Assembly (NCBI GenBank): GCA_946402275.1 | Contig: CAMIVY010000017.1 | Span: 1 to 64,000 of the forward strand | Length of the DNA stretch: 64,000 nt | Source: an uncultured Prevotella sp. | Lineage (GTDB): Bacteria > Bacteroidota > Bacteroidia > Bacteroidales > Bacteroidaceae | Direction of reading: 5' to 3' | Shown here: in pieces, positions 24,590 to 33,457 of the stretch | How the letters are laid out: the number at the start of each line of letters is the position of its first letter | Position numbering within the stretch: position 1 is the stretch's first letter | Position numbers and translations under genes: made by a program | Notes under the pieces: model-generated | The model's input: only the letters and a program-made list of their open reading frames with translations | The model's database searches: none | What the model was told of the DNA's origin: nothing

Positions 24590-25945
24590 TTACCAGACTT
24601 GTCCGAGCATCATCAGCGGACCACAGGTAGTGGTGGGGAAGGCATAGATGTAATGGGCGAACTGGTCGCGAGTCATCTTGTTGAAGATGACGAGTGAAAG
24701 AACATCAATCCATGCCCCTGCATCCGAACCGATGGCGGCAGCACCCACAAGCAGGTTGCTCTCTTTGTCGAAGATAAATGCGATCTTGGCTTCTGCCTCA
24801 TTGTGCGTATTAAATAGGAAGGCCTGTCCGTAAGGCACATCTGCCACGCGATACTTGTCTTCCTTGCGGGCTTCGTCGAGACTGATACCAACCTGAGCAA
24901 TACGAGGAAAAGTAAACACAAGGTTGGGTACGGCAGGATAGCAGATGGGGGAGGTGGTCTTGCCTAACAGCAGGTCGGCGATATACTGGCTCTCGAAAAA
25001 GGCCGTAGGTGTCAGTTTGGGGATGCGTTTATCGACGGCATCACCTGTGGCAAAGATGTTCTTAACTGAGGTACGCATATGGTCATCCACCTTGATGCCT
25101 CGCGGGCCGGCCTCGATGCCAAGAGCTTCGAGACCCATGTCCTCGTAGTTCACAGGGCGACCCGTGGCTTGAAGCACATAGTCGGCCTCCACCTCAAATC
25201 CCTTCTGAGTCTTCACAAGCAGTCCTGTGGCGGTCTTCTCTATGGCGCAAACATCTTCACAGTATTTGAACTGAGCGCCCTTCTTCTCCATGCGGGCTAC
25301 CACCTCATCGACATATTCTCTGGGATATGCTTTCAGGGTATGGTCACCGTGGTCGATGACGGTTACCTGTCGGCCCATGTCAATAGCCATCGAGGCAAAC
25401 TCCATCGAAATGATACCGCCACCGATGAACACGATGCGTTGGGGCATCTTTTCGAGGCTGAGCATGTCGCGACTGCCGCAGATATATTCCTTGCCGGGAA
25501 TGTCGAGCTTGTCGTCACGCTGACCAGGGCCGAGGATAATGTACTCAGCAGTATATTCCTTGCCATCGACTACAACGGTATGGGCATCTTTCAGGCAGCC
25601 ATGGCCTTGAATACAGGTGCAGCCGCTTTGCTCCATCATGGGCTTTGCCACAGCTTTGTAGGCATCGATGAAGGGAATTTTGTACTGCATCAGTTTCTCC
25701 CAGTTAATCTCAGGCACTTTGTCAAACACGCCCACCTTGAGATAGTTCTCCATAGCGGTGGTGAGCTCGAAGGGCCCGTCAAGCATGATCTTGGCGTTAC
25801 AGCCGTAGTTGGTACAGGTTCCAAACCACAAGTCGCGCTCAACAGCTGCAACTTTTTTGCCAGCCTTGCCCAGAATACGGGCAGCAAGGTCACAGCCGTG
25901 ACCACAGCCCACAAATATAGCGTAAAAATCGTAATTAGTCATCAT
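24590..25945 (-). CDS. Pyridine nucleotide-disulfide oxidoreductase, atypical
   Basis: A 451-residue protein of the dihydrolipoamide dehydrogenase/mercuric reductase family. The FAD motif is altered (FVGCGHGCDLAARILGKAGK), the redox Cys pair is C44 and C49 in FGTCTNYGCNAK, the NAD(P)-binding motif is FIGGGIISMEFASMAIDMG and the second FAD motif is IFATGDAVDK. The C-terminal HPT-type His-Glu pair that acts as base in lipoamide and glutathione reductases is absent: the place reads YAFPTTTCGPLMM. So it probably does not reduce a small disulfide in the usual way. It is next to flavin, ferritin-like and wHTH genes on the same strand. Confidence 0.88.
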   Translation of the reverse strand: MMTNYDFYAIFVGCGHGCDLAARILGKAGKKVAAVERDLWFGTCTNYGCNAKIMLDGPFELTTAMENYLKVGVFDKVPEINWEKLMQYKIPFIDAYKAVAKPMMEQSGCTCIQGHGCLKDAHTVVVDGKEYTAEYIILGPGQRDDKLDIPGKEYICGSRDMLSLEKMPQRIVFIGGGIISMEFASMAIDMGRQVTVIDHGDHTLKAYPREYVDEVVARMEKKGAQFKYCEDVCAIEKTATGLLVKTQKGFEVEADYVLQATGRPVNYEDMGLEALGIEAGPRGIKVDDHMRTSVKNIFATGDAVDKRIPKLTPTAFFESQYIADLLLGKTTSPICYPAVPNLVFTFPRIAQVGISLDEARKEDKYRVADVPYGQAFLFNTHNEAEAKIAFIFDKESNLLVGAAAIGSDAGAWIDVLSLVIFNKMTRDQFAHYIYAFPTTTCGPLMMLGQVW

Positions 25946-25956
25946 CTTGTATATAG

Positions 25957-26030
25957 GGTTAAAAAAAGGGACGGCAAGTATCGGTGTCTTTCAGCCCAAA
26001 GGCTCAGTCACCTTGCTTGCCGCCCGAAGA
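25957..26030 (-). terminator. Large hairpin terminator
   Basis: CGGGCGGCAAGCAAGGTG pairs imperfectly with CACCGATACTTGCCGTCCC (minus-strand reading), with an inner AGCC/GGCT stem, followed by a run of seven Ts. It should end transcription from the small winged-helix gene before the reductase gene, and suggests the reductase has its own promoter or is reached by read-through. Confidence 0.65.
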
Positions 26031-26082
26031 AAAAAGTTATTTGCGTCGCGGTGCAGATGCACCTATCGATGCCATGAGATTA

Positions 26083-26253
26083 TCAAGCTGGCTGCCATTT
26101 GCAGCGAACGGGCGACACAATAGCACCCTCCTTTTTCAACTCGGCAAAAGCCTTATCTACTTCCTTGCGGTCGGCTCCCAGTGCCTTGGTCACGTCACCT
26201 GCTGAAACAGGCTTGCCAGCCTCGCGCATAGCTTGTAATACCTTTTCTTTCAT
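26083..26253 (-). CDS. Small winged-helix protein (56 residues)
   Basis: MKEKVLQAMREAGKPVSAGD, then VTKALGADRKEVDKAFAELK and KEGAIVSPVRCKWQPA. The pattern of helix, turn (SAGDVTKALGADRKEVDKAF) and wing (GAIVSPVRCKW) is that of a minimal winged helix-turn-helix, as in small transcriptional regulators of anaerobes. One Cys lies in the wing. It sits between the flavin-protein and reductase genes and could regulate this locus. Confidence 0.8.
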   Translation of the reverse strand: MKEKVLQAMREAGKPVSAGDVTKALGADRKEVDKAFAELKKEGAIVSPVRCKWQPA

Positions 26254-26265
26254 AATGCTTATAAC

Positions 26266-26664
26266 TTAGAATGTGATTGTTTCTACCAACTCCATCATCT
26301 TGAAGAAGTCAGCCTTGGCATCCTTCAAATAGTACATCACGCCATTCTCACCGTTCTCGCCAAGGGCATCCTTCAGCACAGGCATCTTATCAACGAGAGC
26401 CTTGCCTACCTCCTGGCGGTTGTCCTCTACCAGTTTGCACTCGATGCGCAGCGTCTGACCCTTGAAGGCACAAATCTCAGCTTTCTGGTTGTCGGCAATC
26501 TGACGGGTGGCATTGGTCTTGCCGAAAGCCATGATGTAGATTTTGCCTTCAAAAAACAGCATTGCTCCATAAGGACGTACACGTGGCTGATCGCCTTCTA
26601 CTGTTGCCAGATAGAATGTTCCTGCTTTCTGCAGAAAATCGAAAACCTTCTGTATTCCTTCCAT
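26266..26664 (-). CDS. Pyridoxamine 5'-phosphate oxidase-family flavin protein
   Basis: A 132-residue single-domain split-barrel protein: FLQKAGTFYLATVEGDQPRV and RPYGAMLFFEGKIYIMAFGK, with the typical TNATRQIADNQKAEICAF. It would bind FMN; the small size is normal for this subgroup. It is 12 bp upstream of the small winged-helix gene on the same strand and 50 bp downstream of the ferritin-like gene. Confidence 0.9.
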   Translation of the reverse strand: MEGIQKVFDFLQKAGTFYLATVEGDQPRVRPYGAMLFFEGKIYIMAFGKTNATRQIADNQKAEICAFKGQTLRIECKLVEDNRQEVGKALVDKMPVLKDALGENGENGVMYYLKDAKADFFKMMELVETITF

Positions 26665-26713
26665 AATTTGATTTTTTGTGTGTGAAATAACTATTTTTAG
26701 TAGTTTCTGGAGT

Positions 26714-27175
26714 TTACATCATAGCTGTGAGGAAATTCTCGTAGCCCAGTTTTTCGATGTAGTTCAGGTACTGAGCCTCCCAAGCCATGTGATCCTTCTC
26801 GTCGTCAATCCACTTCAGGATGAGCTTCTTTGTAGGATAGTCATCGTTGAAAGCTTCTGCCAGTTCGCTCAGCTGCTGGATTGCCGTTGGCTCGTAGTCA
26901 CCCTCAATCTGCTGCTTTGGGTCGTCGCAGAAGGGGAACTCGATGGTCTTCATAGCTTCCTGCAGGTCAGCAGGCTTGCAACCCAGCTCTACCAGACGCT
27001 GGAGCACCTCCTCAGCCTCTTCCCACTCTTCCTCAGCCTCTTCCTTCCACTTGTCAGCCAACTTGTTCCAGCCCTGCAGACGGCAGTATGCTGAGAATGC
27101 AAAATGTTGCTTACTGTTTCCAAACCATACAGCGCCGAGATTGGCAAACTGCTTCAATGCTTCTTCTTTTGTCAT
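26714..27175 (-). CDS. Ferritin-like protein
   Basis: About 153 residues, helical and acidic. Glu-rich helices carry possible diiron ligands (EEAEEEWEEAEEVLQRLVEL, LKWIDDEKDHMAWEAQYLNY). The C-terminal pattern DDEKDHMAWEAQYL resembles a ferritin/Dps-like helix. The start at ATG 27175 (MTKEEALKQF) is preferred because the longer frame begins at TTG. A role in iron storage or oxygen protection is likely from the fold and neighbours, but not proven. Confidence 0.75.
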   Translation of the reverse strand: MTKEEALKQFANLGAVWFGNSKQHFAFSAYCRLQGWNKLADKWKEEAEEEWEEAEEVLQRLVELGCKPADLQEAMKTIEFPFCDDPKQQIEGDYEPTAIQQLSELAEAFNDDYPTKKLILKWIDDEKDHMAWEAQYLNYIEKLGYENFLTAMM

Positions 27176-27310
27176 AATCTGTTTCAATTTTAGGTGAATA
27201 TTAATGTTTGATAATTATTGAGAGGCAAAGTTACACATATTTACTCATTCAATTGCAAACCTAAACGGAAGAAAAATTGATTGAAACGGAAATAACTCGT
27301 ATTTTTTTTG

Positions 27311-27318
27311 TATATTTG
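27311..27318 (+). promoter_or_regulatory. Probable -7 box of the AraC gene
   Basis: TATATTTG, 29 bases before the ATG at 27347. The apparent upstream extension of the frame (from a TTG at 27308) would overlap this box, which supports the later start. Confidence 0.6.
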
Positions 27319-27346
27319 CACCCGCAAACCATCAATTGACTGCAAT

Positions 27347-28231
27347 ATGTTCAGATTGGAAGCCACCTGGATGTGGCAATACGGCCACGACACCATTCCT
27401 GACTGGGACGGGAAACTGCTGATTGTAGATACGGATTCCCACAATTCATTAGTGGAAACCAATGCATTGCCGGGAACCATTGCCGCCTACGGCTACACCA
27501 TCGTGCTGCATGGATGGATGACGATGCTATTCAATGGTCGCGAGGTTCACTACACCAAGGACGACCTTATAATATATACGCCAGGGGCTACGGTAAGTGT
27601 CCTCAGCATTTCAGACGATTATCGCGGTATCTGCCTCGTTGCCGACAAGGATTTTGCCTTCGAATCACCCACCTTGCGCAACGCCATCCGTGCTGCCTAT
27701 CTTCCGGCAGTAGAACTGAGTGAATCGCGTTTGACCCTCGCGGAAGTCGACCTTCAAAACCTCATGGAACTAATGGGCATCATCCGCCGCTATCTCTTTT
27801 CGCCCGACCACCCTTTCCGCAGCGAAAGTCTCCGGACAACATATGGTTTGTTCTTGCTTGAACTGAATGCCATCCAGGAACGTACCATCTGCAACCGCCG
27901 ATTCCCCAAACGCATTGAGGAACTGTTTTTCGATTTCCTTCGTCTTGTGCCCATCCACTTCACCGAGCACCACGACGTCGCCTTCTATGCCTCACAACTC
28001 TGCATCACGCCGCGCTATCTCTCACAGATTGTCCGCGACATCTCCGGTCGCACCGTCGTAGACTATATCAACCAGATGCTCTTGATGGAGGCTTCCTATC
28101 TGCTGCAGCAGACCTCACTCCCCATCTCAGATATTGCCGTCCGCCTGCACTTTTCTGAGACTGCTTCGTTCACCCGTTTCTTCACAAGGATGAAGGGCGA
28201 AAATCCGAGAGAGTATAGGAAAGGAAGATAG
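27347..28231 (+). CDS. AraC-family transcriptional regulator
   Basis: A 294-residue regulator starting MFRLEATWMWQYGHDTIPDW. The N-terminal ~180 residues form a cupin-like sensing domain (YGYTIVLHGWMTMLFNGREV). The C-terminal double helix-turn-helix is clear: VAFYASQLCITPRYLSQIVR and PISDIAVRLHFSETASFTRF, then GENPREYRK. It is transcribed away from the ferritin-like, flavin, winged-helix and reductase genes, so it probably regulates that divergent locus. Confidence 0.92.
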   Translation: MFRLEATWMWQYGHDTIPDWDGKLLIVDTDSHNSLVETNALPGTIAAYGYTIVLHGWMTMLFNGREVHYTKDDLIIYTPGATVSVLSISDDYRGICLVADKDFAFESPTLRNAIRAAYLPAVELSESRLTLAEVDLQNLMELMGIIRRYLFSPDHPFRSESLRTTYGLFLLELNAIQERTICNRRFPKRIEELFFDFLRLVPIHFTEHHDVAFYASQLCITPRYLSQIVRDISGRTVVDYINQMLLMEASYLLQQTSLPISDIAVRLHFSETASFTRFFTRMKGENPREYRKGR

Positions 28232-28260
28232 GTTATTCATCTTCATCTTTGAGGGCTATA

Positions 28261-28344
28261 AAGGAACCTGCCCATACGGACAAGTCCCTTCTCTTTATAT
28301 CAGAGTGATAATTACTCCTCCACTGCAGCCTGGGCGGCAGCAAA
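28261..28344 (-). pseudogene. Stray ppdK 3' end with terminator, copy 2
   Basis: The minus strand at 28344-28312 encodes FAAAQAAVEE and a stop, the end of pyruvate phosphate dikinase. Downstream a hairpin GGGACTTGTCC...GGGCAGGTTCC (28261-28290) closely resembles that of copy 1 at 18270. The two copies share sequence from the fragment through the hairpin, more than either shares with the real ppdK terminator. It lies between two convergent genes. Confidence 0.7.
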
Positions 28345-28395
28345 GTTTTCCCTATTTATAAGGGATTCCAAGGGGCTTTGTAAGCCAATATTTTC

Positions 28396-28890
28396 TTATA
28401 GGAAGATGGATGTTACCAATGAATACAGGTAGCTGCCGAAGCAGACGAGTGCCCATATCATCAGGGCTATGAACAAGAGCAGTACGATGAGAACGATGGC
28501 TGACTGCCAGGCTCTTTGGTTTACTTGTTTGATGATGGTCTCGTCACCGTCAACGAAGCCCTGAATCATCTGCATGTTCTGGATGTTGGCACGATGGAAA
28601 AAGTCGATAACGTCGCCAACAAAGAACGGTATCATGCCCATCAGCACGTCGCGGAGGGCATTGTTCAAGACGGCCAGTGTCAGAGGGATGCTCTTGATGA
28701 CTCTCGATGAGAAATAAACGAACGGCACGACACTGAGCAAGGCAATGGCATCACCCCAGCCAGGAATGATGCCAATAAGTGCATCGAGATAGTATCGATC
28801 CATGTAGCGTGTCAGGCCGTTCATCGTCTGATAGGCCTTGTTCTCCATCAGCCGCTTGCGCCGCAGTTCACGTTTCTCGTCTTTGTTCAT
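28396..28890 (-). CDS. DUF4112 membrane protein
   Basis: A 164-residue protein with a charged N-terminus, the DUF4112 core (YYLDALIGIIPGWGDAIALL and PLTLAVLNNALRDVLMGMIP) and a strongly hydrophobic C-terminal span (AIVLIVLLLFIALMIWALVC). It sits in the inner membrane; the function is unknown. It is 3 bp downstream of a YccF gene on the same strand. Confidence 0.92.
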   Translation of the reverse strand: MNKDEKRELRRKRLMENKAYQTMNGLTRYMDRYYLDALIGIIPGWGDAIALLSVVPFVYFSSRVIKSIPLTLAVLNNALRDVLMGMIPFFVGDVIDFFHRANIQNMQMIQGFVDGDETIIKQVNQRAWQSAIVLIVLLLFIALMIWALVCFGSYLYSLVTSIFL

Positions 28891-28893
28891 GGG

Positions 28894-29262
28894 CTATATG
28901 ACTTCCATTCCGAATGGTGACAGGGCCAGCTTTGCCAGCCGGAAGTGCATCTTTCCCAAGGGGATACCGATGATGGTGATGCAGAGCAGCAGGCCGTAGA
29001 AGATATGAGTGAGGCAGATCCAGATGCCGCCAACAAAGAACCACAGCACATTCATGAACATGCTCAGGCAGCCAGGCTGCGATTCCTTCCACTTTACCTT
29101 CGAACCGAACGGCCAGATGGCCAGCACGCCTAACTTCATGCTCTGCAAACCGAACGGGATACCGATGATGGTTATCATCAGAACCAGTCCTGCGATGAAA
29201 TACTCAATGGCAGTATGCAGCCCGCCAAAGATCAACCAGATGATGTTTCCTAATAGCTTCAT
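28894..29262 (-). CDS. YccF-domain membrane protein
   Basis: A 122-residue protein made of two similar YccF units: NIIWLIFGGLHTAIEYFIAG with TIIGIPFGLQSMKLGVLAIWP, then NVLWFFVGGIWICLTHIFYG with TIIGIPLGKMHFRLAKLALSP. The family is an inner-membrane protein of unknown role. It is the first of a pair with the DUF4112 gene. Confidence 0.95.
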   Translation of the reverse strand: MKLLGNIIWLIFGGLHTAIEYFIAGLVLMITIIGIPFGLQSMKLGVLAIWPFGSKVKWKESQPGCLSMFMNVLWFFVGGIWICLTHIFYGLLLCITIIGIPLGKMHFRLAKLALSPFGMEVI

Positions 29263-29288
29263 GTTCGTTCTCTTTCAATCTCTATCTG

Positions 29289-29576
29289 TTAGACGTAAGA
29301 ACGATGCGAAAAGTTGCAGATGAAATAAATAAGTGCTATCTGTGCCAAGAGAATCAGGGGAAGTCCATACTTGAACTTCTTATGCATCGTCTTATGATGC
29401 CAAACCTTCATGCCAAGCAAAGCCCCGATGCTACCGCCGAAAACAGCAAGTATCAGCAAAGTTGTTTCCGATATGCGCCAGCTGCCTTGCTTAGCCTTCC
29501 ACTTATCAATGCCATAGACCAGGAAGGTCACGACATTGATGAATATAAGATAATATAACAGAGCATTTGCCATCAC
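29289..29576 (-). CDS. DUF1294 membrane protein
   Basis: A 95-residue protein with the DUF1294 pattern: NVVTFLVYGIDKWKAKQGSW, then RISETTLLILAVFGGSIGAL and MKVWHHKTMHKKFKYGLPL. It has about three membrane spans. The start overlaps the stop of the gene upstream by four bases. Confidence 0.93.
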   Translation of the reverse strand: MMANALLYYLIFINVVTFLVYGIDKWKAKQGSWRISETTLLILAVFGGSIGALLGMKVWHHKTMHKKFKYGLPLILLAQIALIYFICNFSHRSYV

Positions 29577-29773
29577 TTTTTTTCTTTTGTAAATGCGTAA
29601 ACTGCAAGTGTTGGTAGAAGAACCAACAGCAGCAATGCGACCTCTACCAATGCATACGACCCGAAATAGTCAACCAATGTCTGGAACTTCAGGACTCCAT
29701 CCACCAGCAAGACCAAAAGTACAAACCAGCAGAGGAAGATTATTGCCGAATACTTGATTTTTCGTTTCTTCAT
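29573..29773 (-). CDS. Small two-span membrane protein
   Basis: A 66-residue protein with two hydrophobic stretches (SAIIFLCWFVLLVLLVDGVL and VEVALLLLVLLPTLAVYAF) and basic ends. I do not recognise a family. It overlaps the flanking genes by four bases on each side, so it is part of a tightly packed operon. Confidence 0.75.
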   Translation of the reverse strand: MKKRKIKYSAIIFLCWFVLLVLLVDGVLKFQTLVDYFGSYALVEVALLLLVLLPTLAVYAFTKEKK

Positions 29774-30261
29774 TGCTTCTTCTTTTGAATAACACGATAG
29801 TCAGAGAGCAGATTCCAAATACCATCTTCTGATAGTACTCCGCGTTTGAGGTCTGGGGGAAGATTCCCTGCTTCATCAGCAGCAAAGTCCTGTTTCCACA
29901 ATTCACTGCCATAGTATTTGCTGAGTTCGGCAACATCCTCTTTGATAGTCTTCAACGAAGCAGCAGACTCATCTTTGATGGCAGCCAAGGCGTTATTGAA
30001 GCGTTGCTCCATCCACTTGATTCGTTCAACTTGCAAAAGTTCACAAATCGAGTCCTCTCTGATAATCTTTGGTACAGACTTACCAGCCAGAACCAATACC
30101 TTTTTGCCATTGCGATAGATATGTAGCTGGCGAGAACGGACAACTGCAGTCAGTTCTGGATCATCCTGCATAGCTATCCAAAGAGAATGATAGATACCAT
30201 TTTCTTCAAACAGCTTTTTCTGCAGGTGCGAACACATGTTTGTCGTGTCGATAGTTATCAT
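29770..30261 (-). CDS. Hypothetical protein
   Basis: About 163 soluble residues, start chosen at MITIDTTNMCSHLQ just after the upstream stop. It contains RSRQLHIYRNGKKVLVLAGK and a charged helical region (WMEQRFNNALAAIKDESAAS). No known domain was recognised. The position between a Sel1 gene and a small membrane protein gives no clear function. Confidence 0.75.
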   Translation of the reverse strand: MITIDTTNMCSHLQKKLFEENGIYHSLWIAMQDDPELTAVVRSRQLHIYRNGKKVLVLAGKSVPKIIREDSICELLQVERIKWMEQRFNNALAAIKDESAASLKTIKEDVAELSKYYGSELWKQDFAADEAGNLPPDLKRGVLSEDGIWNLLSDYRVIQKKKQ

Positions 30262-30265
30262 ACTT

Positions 30266-30910
30266 TCAATACCATTTATAACCATGTTCCTTACAATAGT
30301 CTATTGCGGGCTGATAGCCTTGGAAGGTGGCCTTGTGAATCCACTTCAAGCCCTTGCGCTCGTCCTGTGGGACACCAGTTCCAGTCATCAGAAACCAGCC
30401 TGTGGCGAACTGTGCCTGGGCATCGCCACCATTGGCCGCCAACTCATACCAGAAGACACACTCCGACAGGTCTTTCTCTACACCGTCGCCATTCCAAAAA
30501 GCTGCACCGCAGTTCTTCTGACTCTGCACATGGCCTTGGAAGGCTGCCTCCCTGTACCAAAGGAAGGCTTTTGCATGATCCTGCTCAGTACCATCGCCAA
30601 GGTAGTAGGCATTGGCCACGTTAACCTGCGACTGCATGTCACCCTTGTCAGCGGCTTTCATGTACCATTCGAAGGCCTTTACTGCATCCTGCTTCACGCC
30701 CTTGCCGTGATAGTAGCACTCACCAACATTGAAGCAGCCATAGACATCGCCCAATTCCGCAGCCTTCATATACCATTCGAACGCCAGTTCAAGGCTGACC
30801 TTTACGCCAGTGCCACGTTCGTAGCAGACTCCAAGGTTATTCATCGACTTGGTGTCGCCCTCGTAAGCTTTCTCACGATAGCCGTCTGCCTTGTTCCGTT
30901 CCTTGGGCAT
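30266..30910 (-). CDS. Sel1-repeat protein
   Basis: A 214-residue protein built almost wholly of Sel1-like (TPR-type) repeats, about five to six, such as LAFEWYMKAAELGDVYGCFN, GECYYHGKGVKQDAVKAFEW and FLWYREAAFQGHVQSQKNCG. These form helical solenoids for protein-protein contact. No signal peptide is visible. It lies three bp downstream of a thioesterase gene. Confidence 0.93.
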   Translation of the reverse strand: MPKERNKADGYREKAYEGDTKSMNNLGVCYERGTGVKVSLELAFEWYMKAAELGDVYGCFNVGECYYHGKGVKQDAVKAFEWYMKAADKGDMQSQVNVANAYYLGDGTEQDHAKAFLWYREAAFQGHVQSQKNCGAAFWNGDGVEKDLSECVFWYELAANGGDAQAQFATGWFLMTGTGVPQDERKGLKWIHKATFQGYQPAIDYCKEHGYKWY

Positions 30911-30913
30911 AGG

Positions 30914-31615
30914 TTATGTAAACTCAATGATGGCACTTACCTCACTCCCTATAGACAGGGAAACGATGATGCCGTCAGCTGTTTTGTAAATAGTAGGAGT
31001 CAGACTATCACCAAGCTTGGCTGCTACCCGATATTCTACCCGTAAGCCGCTTACCAAAAAATCCTCTGGCAACAGTTCCATCGCCATACGAACATAGTTG
31101 GCATTGTTCAGATGTTTGTTGTAATCGATGTCGGCACGAAGCACCTTAATCGGCTCCAGCACTTCACCATCTGTCTTTGGCAGAATAATTCGGCGGTCTT
31201 TGTAGTTCATCTCCAGCTGCGGTTCCAGCTTCATTGATTGTATGGTCGCATCGTCCACACGTTTCAGCTTTCCAGCCACCTTGTCAACGAACGCGCCCAT
31301 ACTCCACGTCTTGTAGCAGGGATTCCCTTGGGCATCGTAGATGAACGTATTGCGGAATCCGAACATGGGCTTCATGCCATAGACGGAGGTCGTCACCGTC
31401 AGTTCCTCTTTGTAGTCAGGCACACGGATAACCTCAACCTGGCGTGTAGCCAACAGCTGCGCCATATTCTGCTGCAAGAAGTAGTCCTTGACTTCCGGCT
31501 CGCTGTCGATCCACATCTCTGAGCAGTCCTGCATCATCTGGAGAGCTGAATAGAGTTTCAGTTTTCCTTCGCTGTCGCAGGTGCTAGTTGTTACTTTGTA
31601 GTTTAAACTGTACAT
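30914..31615 (-). CDS. Acyl-ACP thioesterase
   Basis: A 233-residue double hot-dog protein of the acyl-ACP thioesterase family: YSLNYKVTTSTCDSEGKLKL, then LQMMQDCSEMW, and in the second half IDYNKHLNNANYVRMAMELL with the expected Asn-His-type site. It would free fatty acids from acyl carrier protein in the cytosol. It is the intact relative of the scar at 13589. Confidence 0.92.
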   Translation of the reverse strand: MYSLNYKVTTSTCDSEGKLKLYSALQMMQDCSEMWIDSEPEVKDYFLQQNMAQLLATRQVEVIRVPDYKEELTVTTSVYGMKPMFGFRNTFIYDAQGNPCYKTWSMGAFVDKVAGKLKRVDDATIQSMKLEPQLEMNYKDRRIILPKTDGEVLEPIKVLRADIDYNKHLNNANYVRMAMELLPEDFLVSGLRVEYRVAAKLGDSLTPTIYKTADGIIVSLSIGSEVSAIIEFT

Positions 31616-31675
31616 ATTTTTTATGCAGATAAATTGGAATTTAACTTATACTAAAGTACCCTCGTCTTATAAGTG

Positions 31676-32776
31676 TTATAATGATTTTTCTATTCTTTTC
31701 ATTTCTTCTTTCAGATATTTCTTCAGGCACTTGGCTATTTCGGGGTAATAGTTGTCCAATGTTTTATAACGATTTCGGTGCTTGGAGTAATAACGTAAGG
31801 TGGTAACTAGTTCTGGCATCCAGAGGAAGTCTCTTCCTACCTGAGCGCACATTTCTTTTTTTACCTGGTCATAAGCGAAGCCGTTCTCCTGCATATAGAT
31901 GATGACTGCTGCACGGACGACACTCTCGTTGATGACCGTAGCGGCGTCTCCGTAGGCTTGACTACTCATGCCGCGATAATGTCGGCCTAACAGTGTTTTA
32001 CCGATGCTGTTAAGATGAACGGCATTTGTATCGTACAAGGAGTTGACAAATGAATGGTTGAATTCATGAATAAGTGTCGAGGCATAGTCCATTCCATTTT
32101 CAAAAGGACTGTTCATAGTTTCGTCTGTATAGTAACCGCAGATGGCGAAAATTTCTTTAGGCTTGCCTATCATTTGCCTGTTTGTGCCATAGTTTCCACC
32201 CCCATTGGTAAAACCAATGATGATACGGAACTGTTCTGTCGGTTCCGTTCCATAGAACTGGGGATACCAATCTTGGTGAAAATACTTCATCACGTTCTCC
32301 TCGTATGCCTGAAGTACGGACTCGTAGAAAGTCTGGTGCTGCTTGTAAAATTCGTGGAAGCGGGTATCGGAATAGAACTGATTGAGCCGGACGAGGAATG
32401 TATCAATTTCCACCTTCTGCCAACGCTTTTCGAGGTCACTCTTTTCTCCTGTGAATGACACCTTCTGCCCGTCAGTGTTAAGATGGACGGCCATCGACAT
32501 TACTGCATCGTAGGATATGCCACAATTTTTCCGCAGTTCTTTGACATATGCGACAGTCGGGTGCTGTCCATACGCGGAAAACCATGTCTCCGTGTCGCTT
32601 GTGTATTGCCCGCCATTATCCATGCAATACTCAGGAAAACCGGCCGTGCGTGAAATAATGGACATCAATTCTACTGTTTCTGATGCTTCAACTTTAATCT
32701 GTGCATCTGCAAAACTCTCTGCTGACAGCATTGCCAGCAGAAGCAGGAAACGTTTTGTCTGTTTATATAATCTCAT
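31676..32776 (-). CDS. DUF4932 exported putative metalloprotease
   Basis: A 366-residue protein with a signal peptide (LLLLAMLSAESFADAQ). The DUF4932 pattern includes ELMSIISRTAGFPEY near the start, the zinc-type motif HEFNHSF and a downstream INESVVRAAVI that may give a third ligand. It is probably a periplasmic peptidase. A separate DUF6624 lipoprotein gene follows upstream. Confidence 0.85.
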   Translation of the reverse strand: MRLYKQTKRFLLLLAMLSAESFADAQIKVEASETVELMSIISRTAGFPEYCMDNGGQYTSDTETWFSAYGQHPTVAYVKELRKNCGISYDAVMSMAVHLNTDGQKVSFTGEKSDLEKRWQKVEIDTFLVRLNQFYSDTRFHEFYKQHQTFYESVLQAYEENVMKYFHQDWYPQFYGTEPTEQFRIIIGFTNGGGNYGTNRQMIGKPKEIFAICGYYTDETMNSPFENGMDYASTLIHEFNHSFVNSLYDTNAVHLNSIGKTLLGRHYRGMSSQAYGDAATVINESVVRAAVIIYMQENGFAYDQVKKEMCAQVGRDFLWMPELVTTLRYYSKHRNRYKTLDNYYPEIAKCLKKYLKEEMKRIEKSL

Positions 32777-32800
32777 ATCTAAATTGGAATTTAGTTGTAG

Positions 32801-33427
32801 TCAAAAATCCTCTACAGTTTTCGTCCTGTCCCACACAATAACGTGTCCTACTGCATCGCTACTGGTTTTCAGATACTCCTCAATTGGGGATAAGCCTACA
32901 GTATTTCGCAGGCTATCAAGTGCGGTGGCATCCGTCACAGGCCATAAATACAGCTGCATGGTAATATCTTCGTCTATGACCGTTGCAGCCATCTTGATTT
33001 GTGTCCCATACATCTGCGCTAAGCCATTCTCCATAAGTGTTCTGTCTTTCAGAATCGCATAGTCTGATTTACTGAGAACTCCTTCCTCCGCCTTTACTTT
33101 CACGAGGTCAAGATATTTGATGCGGTTTGAAGCATCGGAGTGGTCAATAACGAGCCAAATCGCACGATTCGCCTTGTCCGACAAATGGGATGGCCAACCT
33201 TCTTTATCAAGAATATCAAAGACTGTGGTCTGATTCAACGAATCTGTCCGCGTCATTTCATAGGAATACTCTGCGATTTCATCAGCAGAGAGAGACGCCA
33301 TGCCAACAGTCCACTCACGGACTGACTGGTCTTTATCGTAAATGTTCTCAAGGATATGGTTATAACTTTTGCATCCATTGAGAAGTGTTACTATTGCTAT
33401 TAGTGCCAAAATGCTTCTTTGTCTCAT
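32801..33427 (-). CDS. DUF6624 lipoprotein
   Basis: A 208-residue lipoprotein with lipobox LLNGC. The mature part has DILDKEGWPSHLSDKANRAI and WLVIDHSDASNRIKYLDLVK, then YAILKDRTLMENGLAQMYGT, the pattern of DUF6624. Function unknown; it should be anchored on the outer membrane. Confidence 0.8.
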   Translation of the reverse strand: MRQRSILALIAIVTLLNGCKSYNHILENIYDKDQSVREWTVGMASLSADEIAEYSYEMTRTDSLNQTTVFDILDKEGWPSHLSDKANRAIWLVIDHSDASNRIKYLDLVKVKAEEGVLSKSDYAILKDRTLMENGLAQMYGTQIKMAATVIDEDITMQLYLWPVTDATALDSLRNTVGLSPIEEYLKTSSDAVGHVIVWDRTKTVEDF

Positions 33428-33457
33428 TGAGCAGTTAAATTCCGATTTATTTATCTA

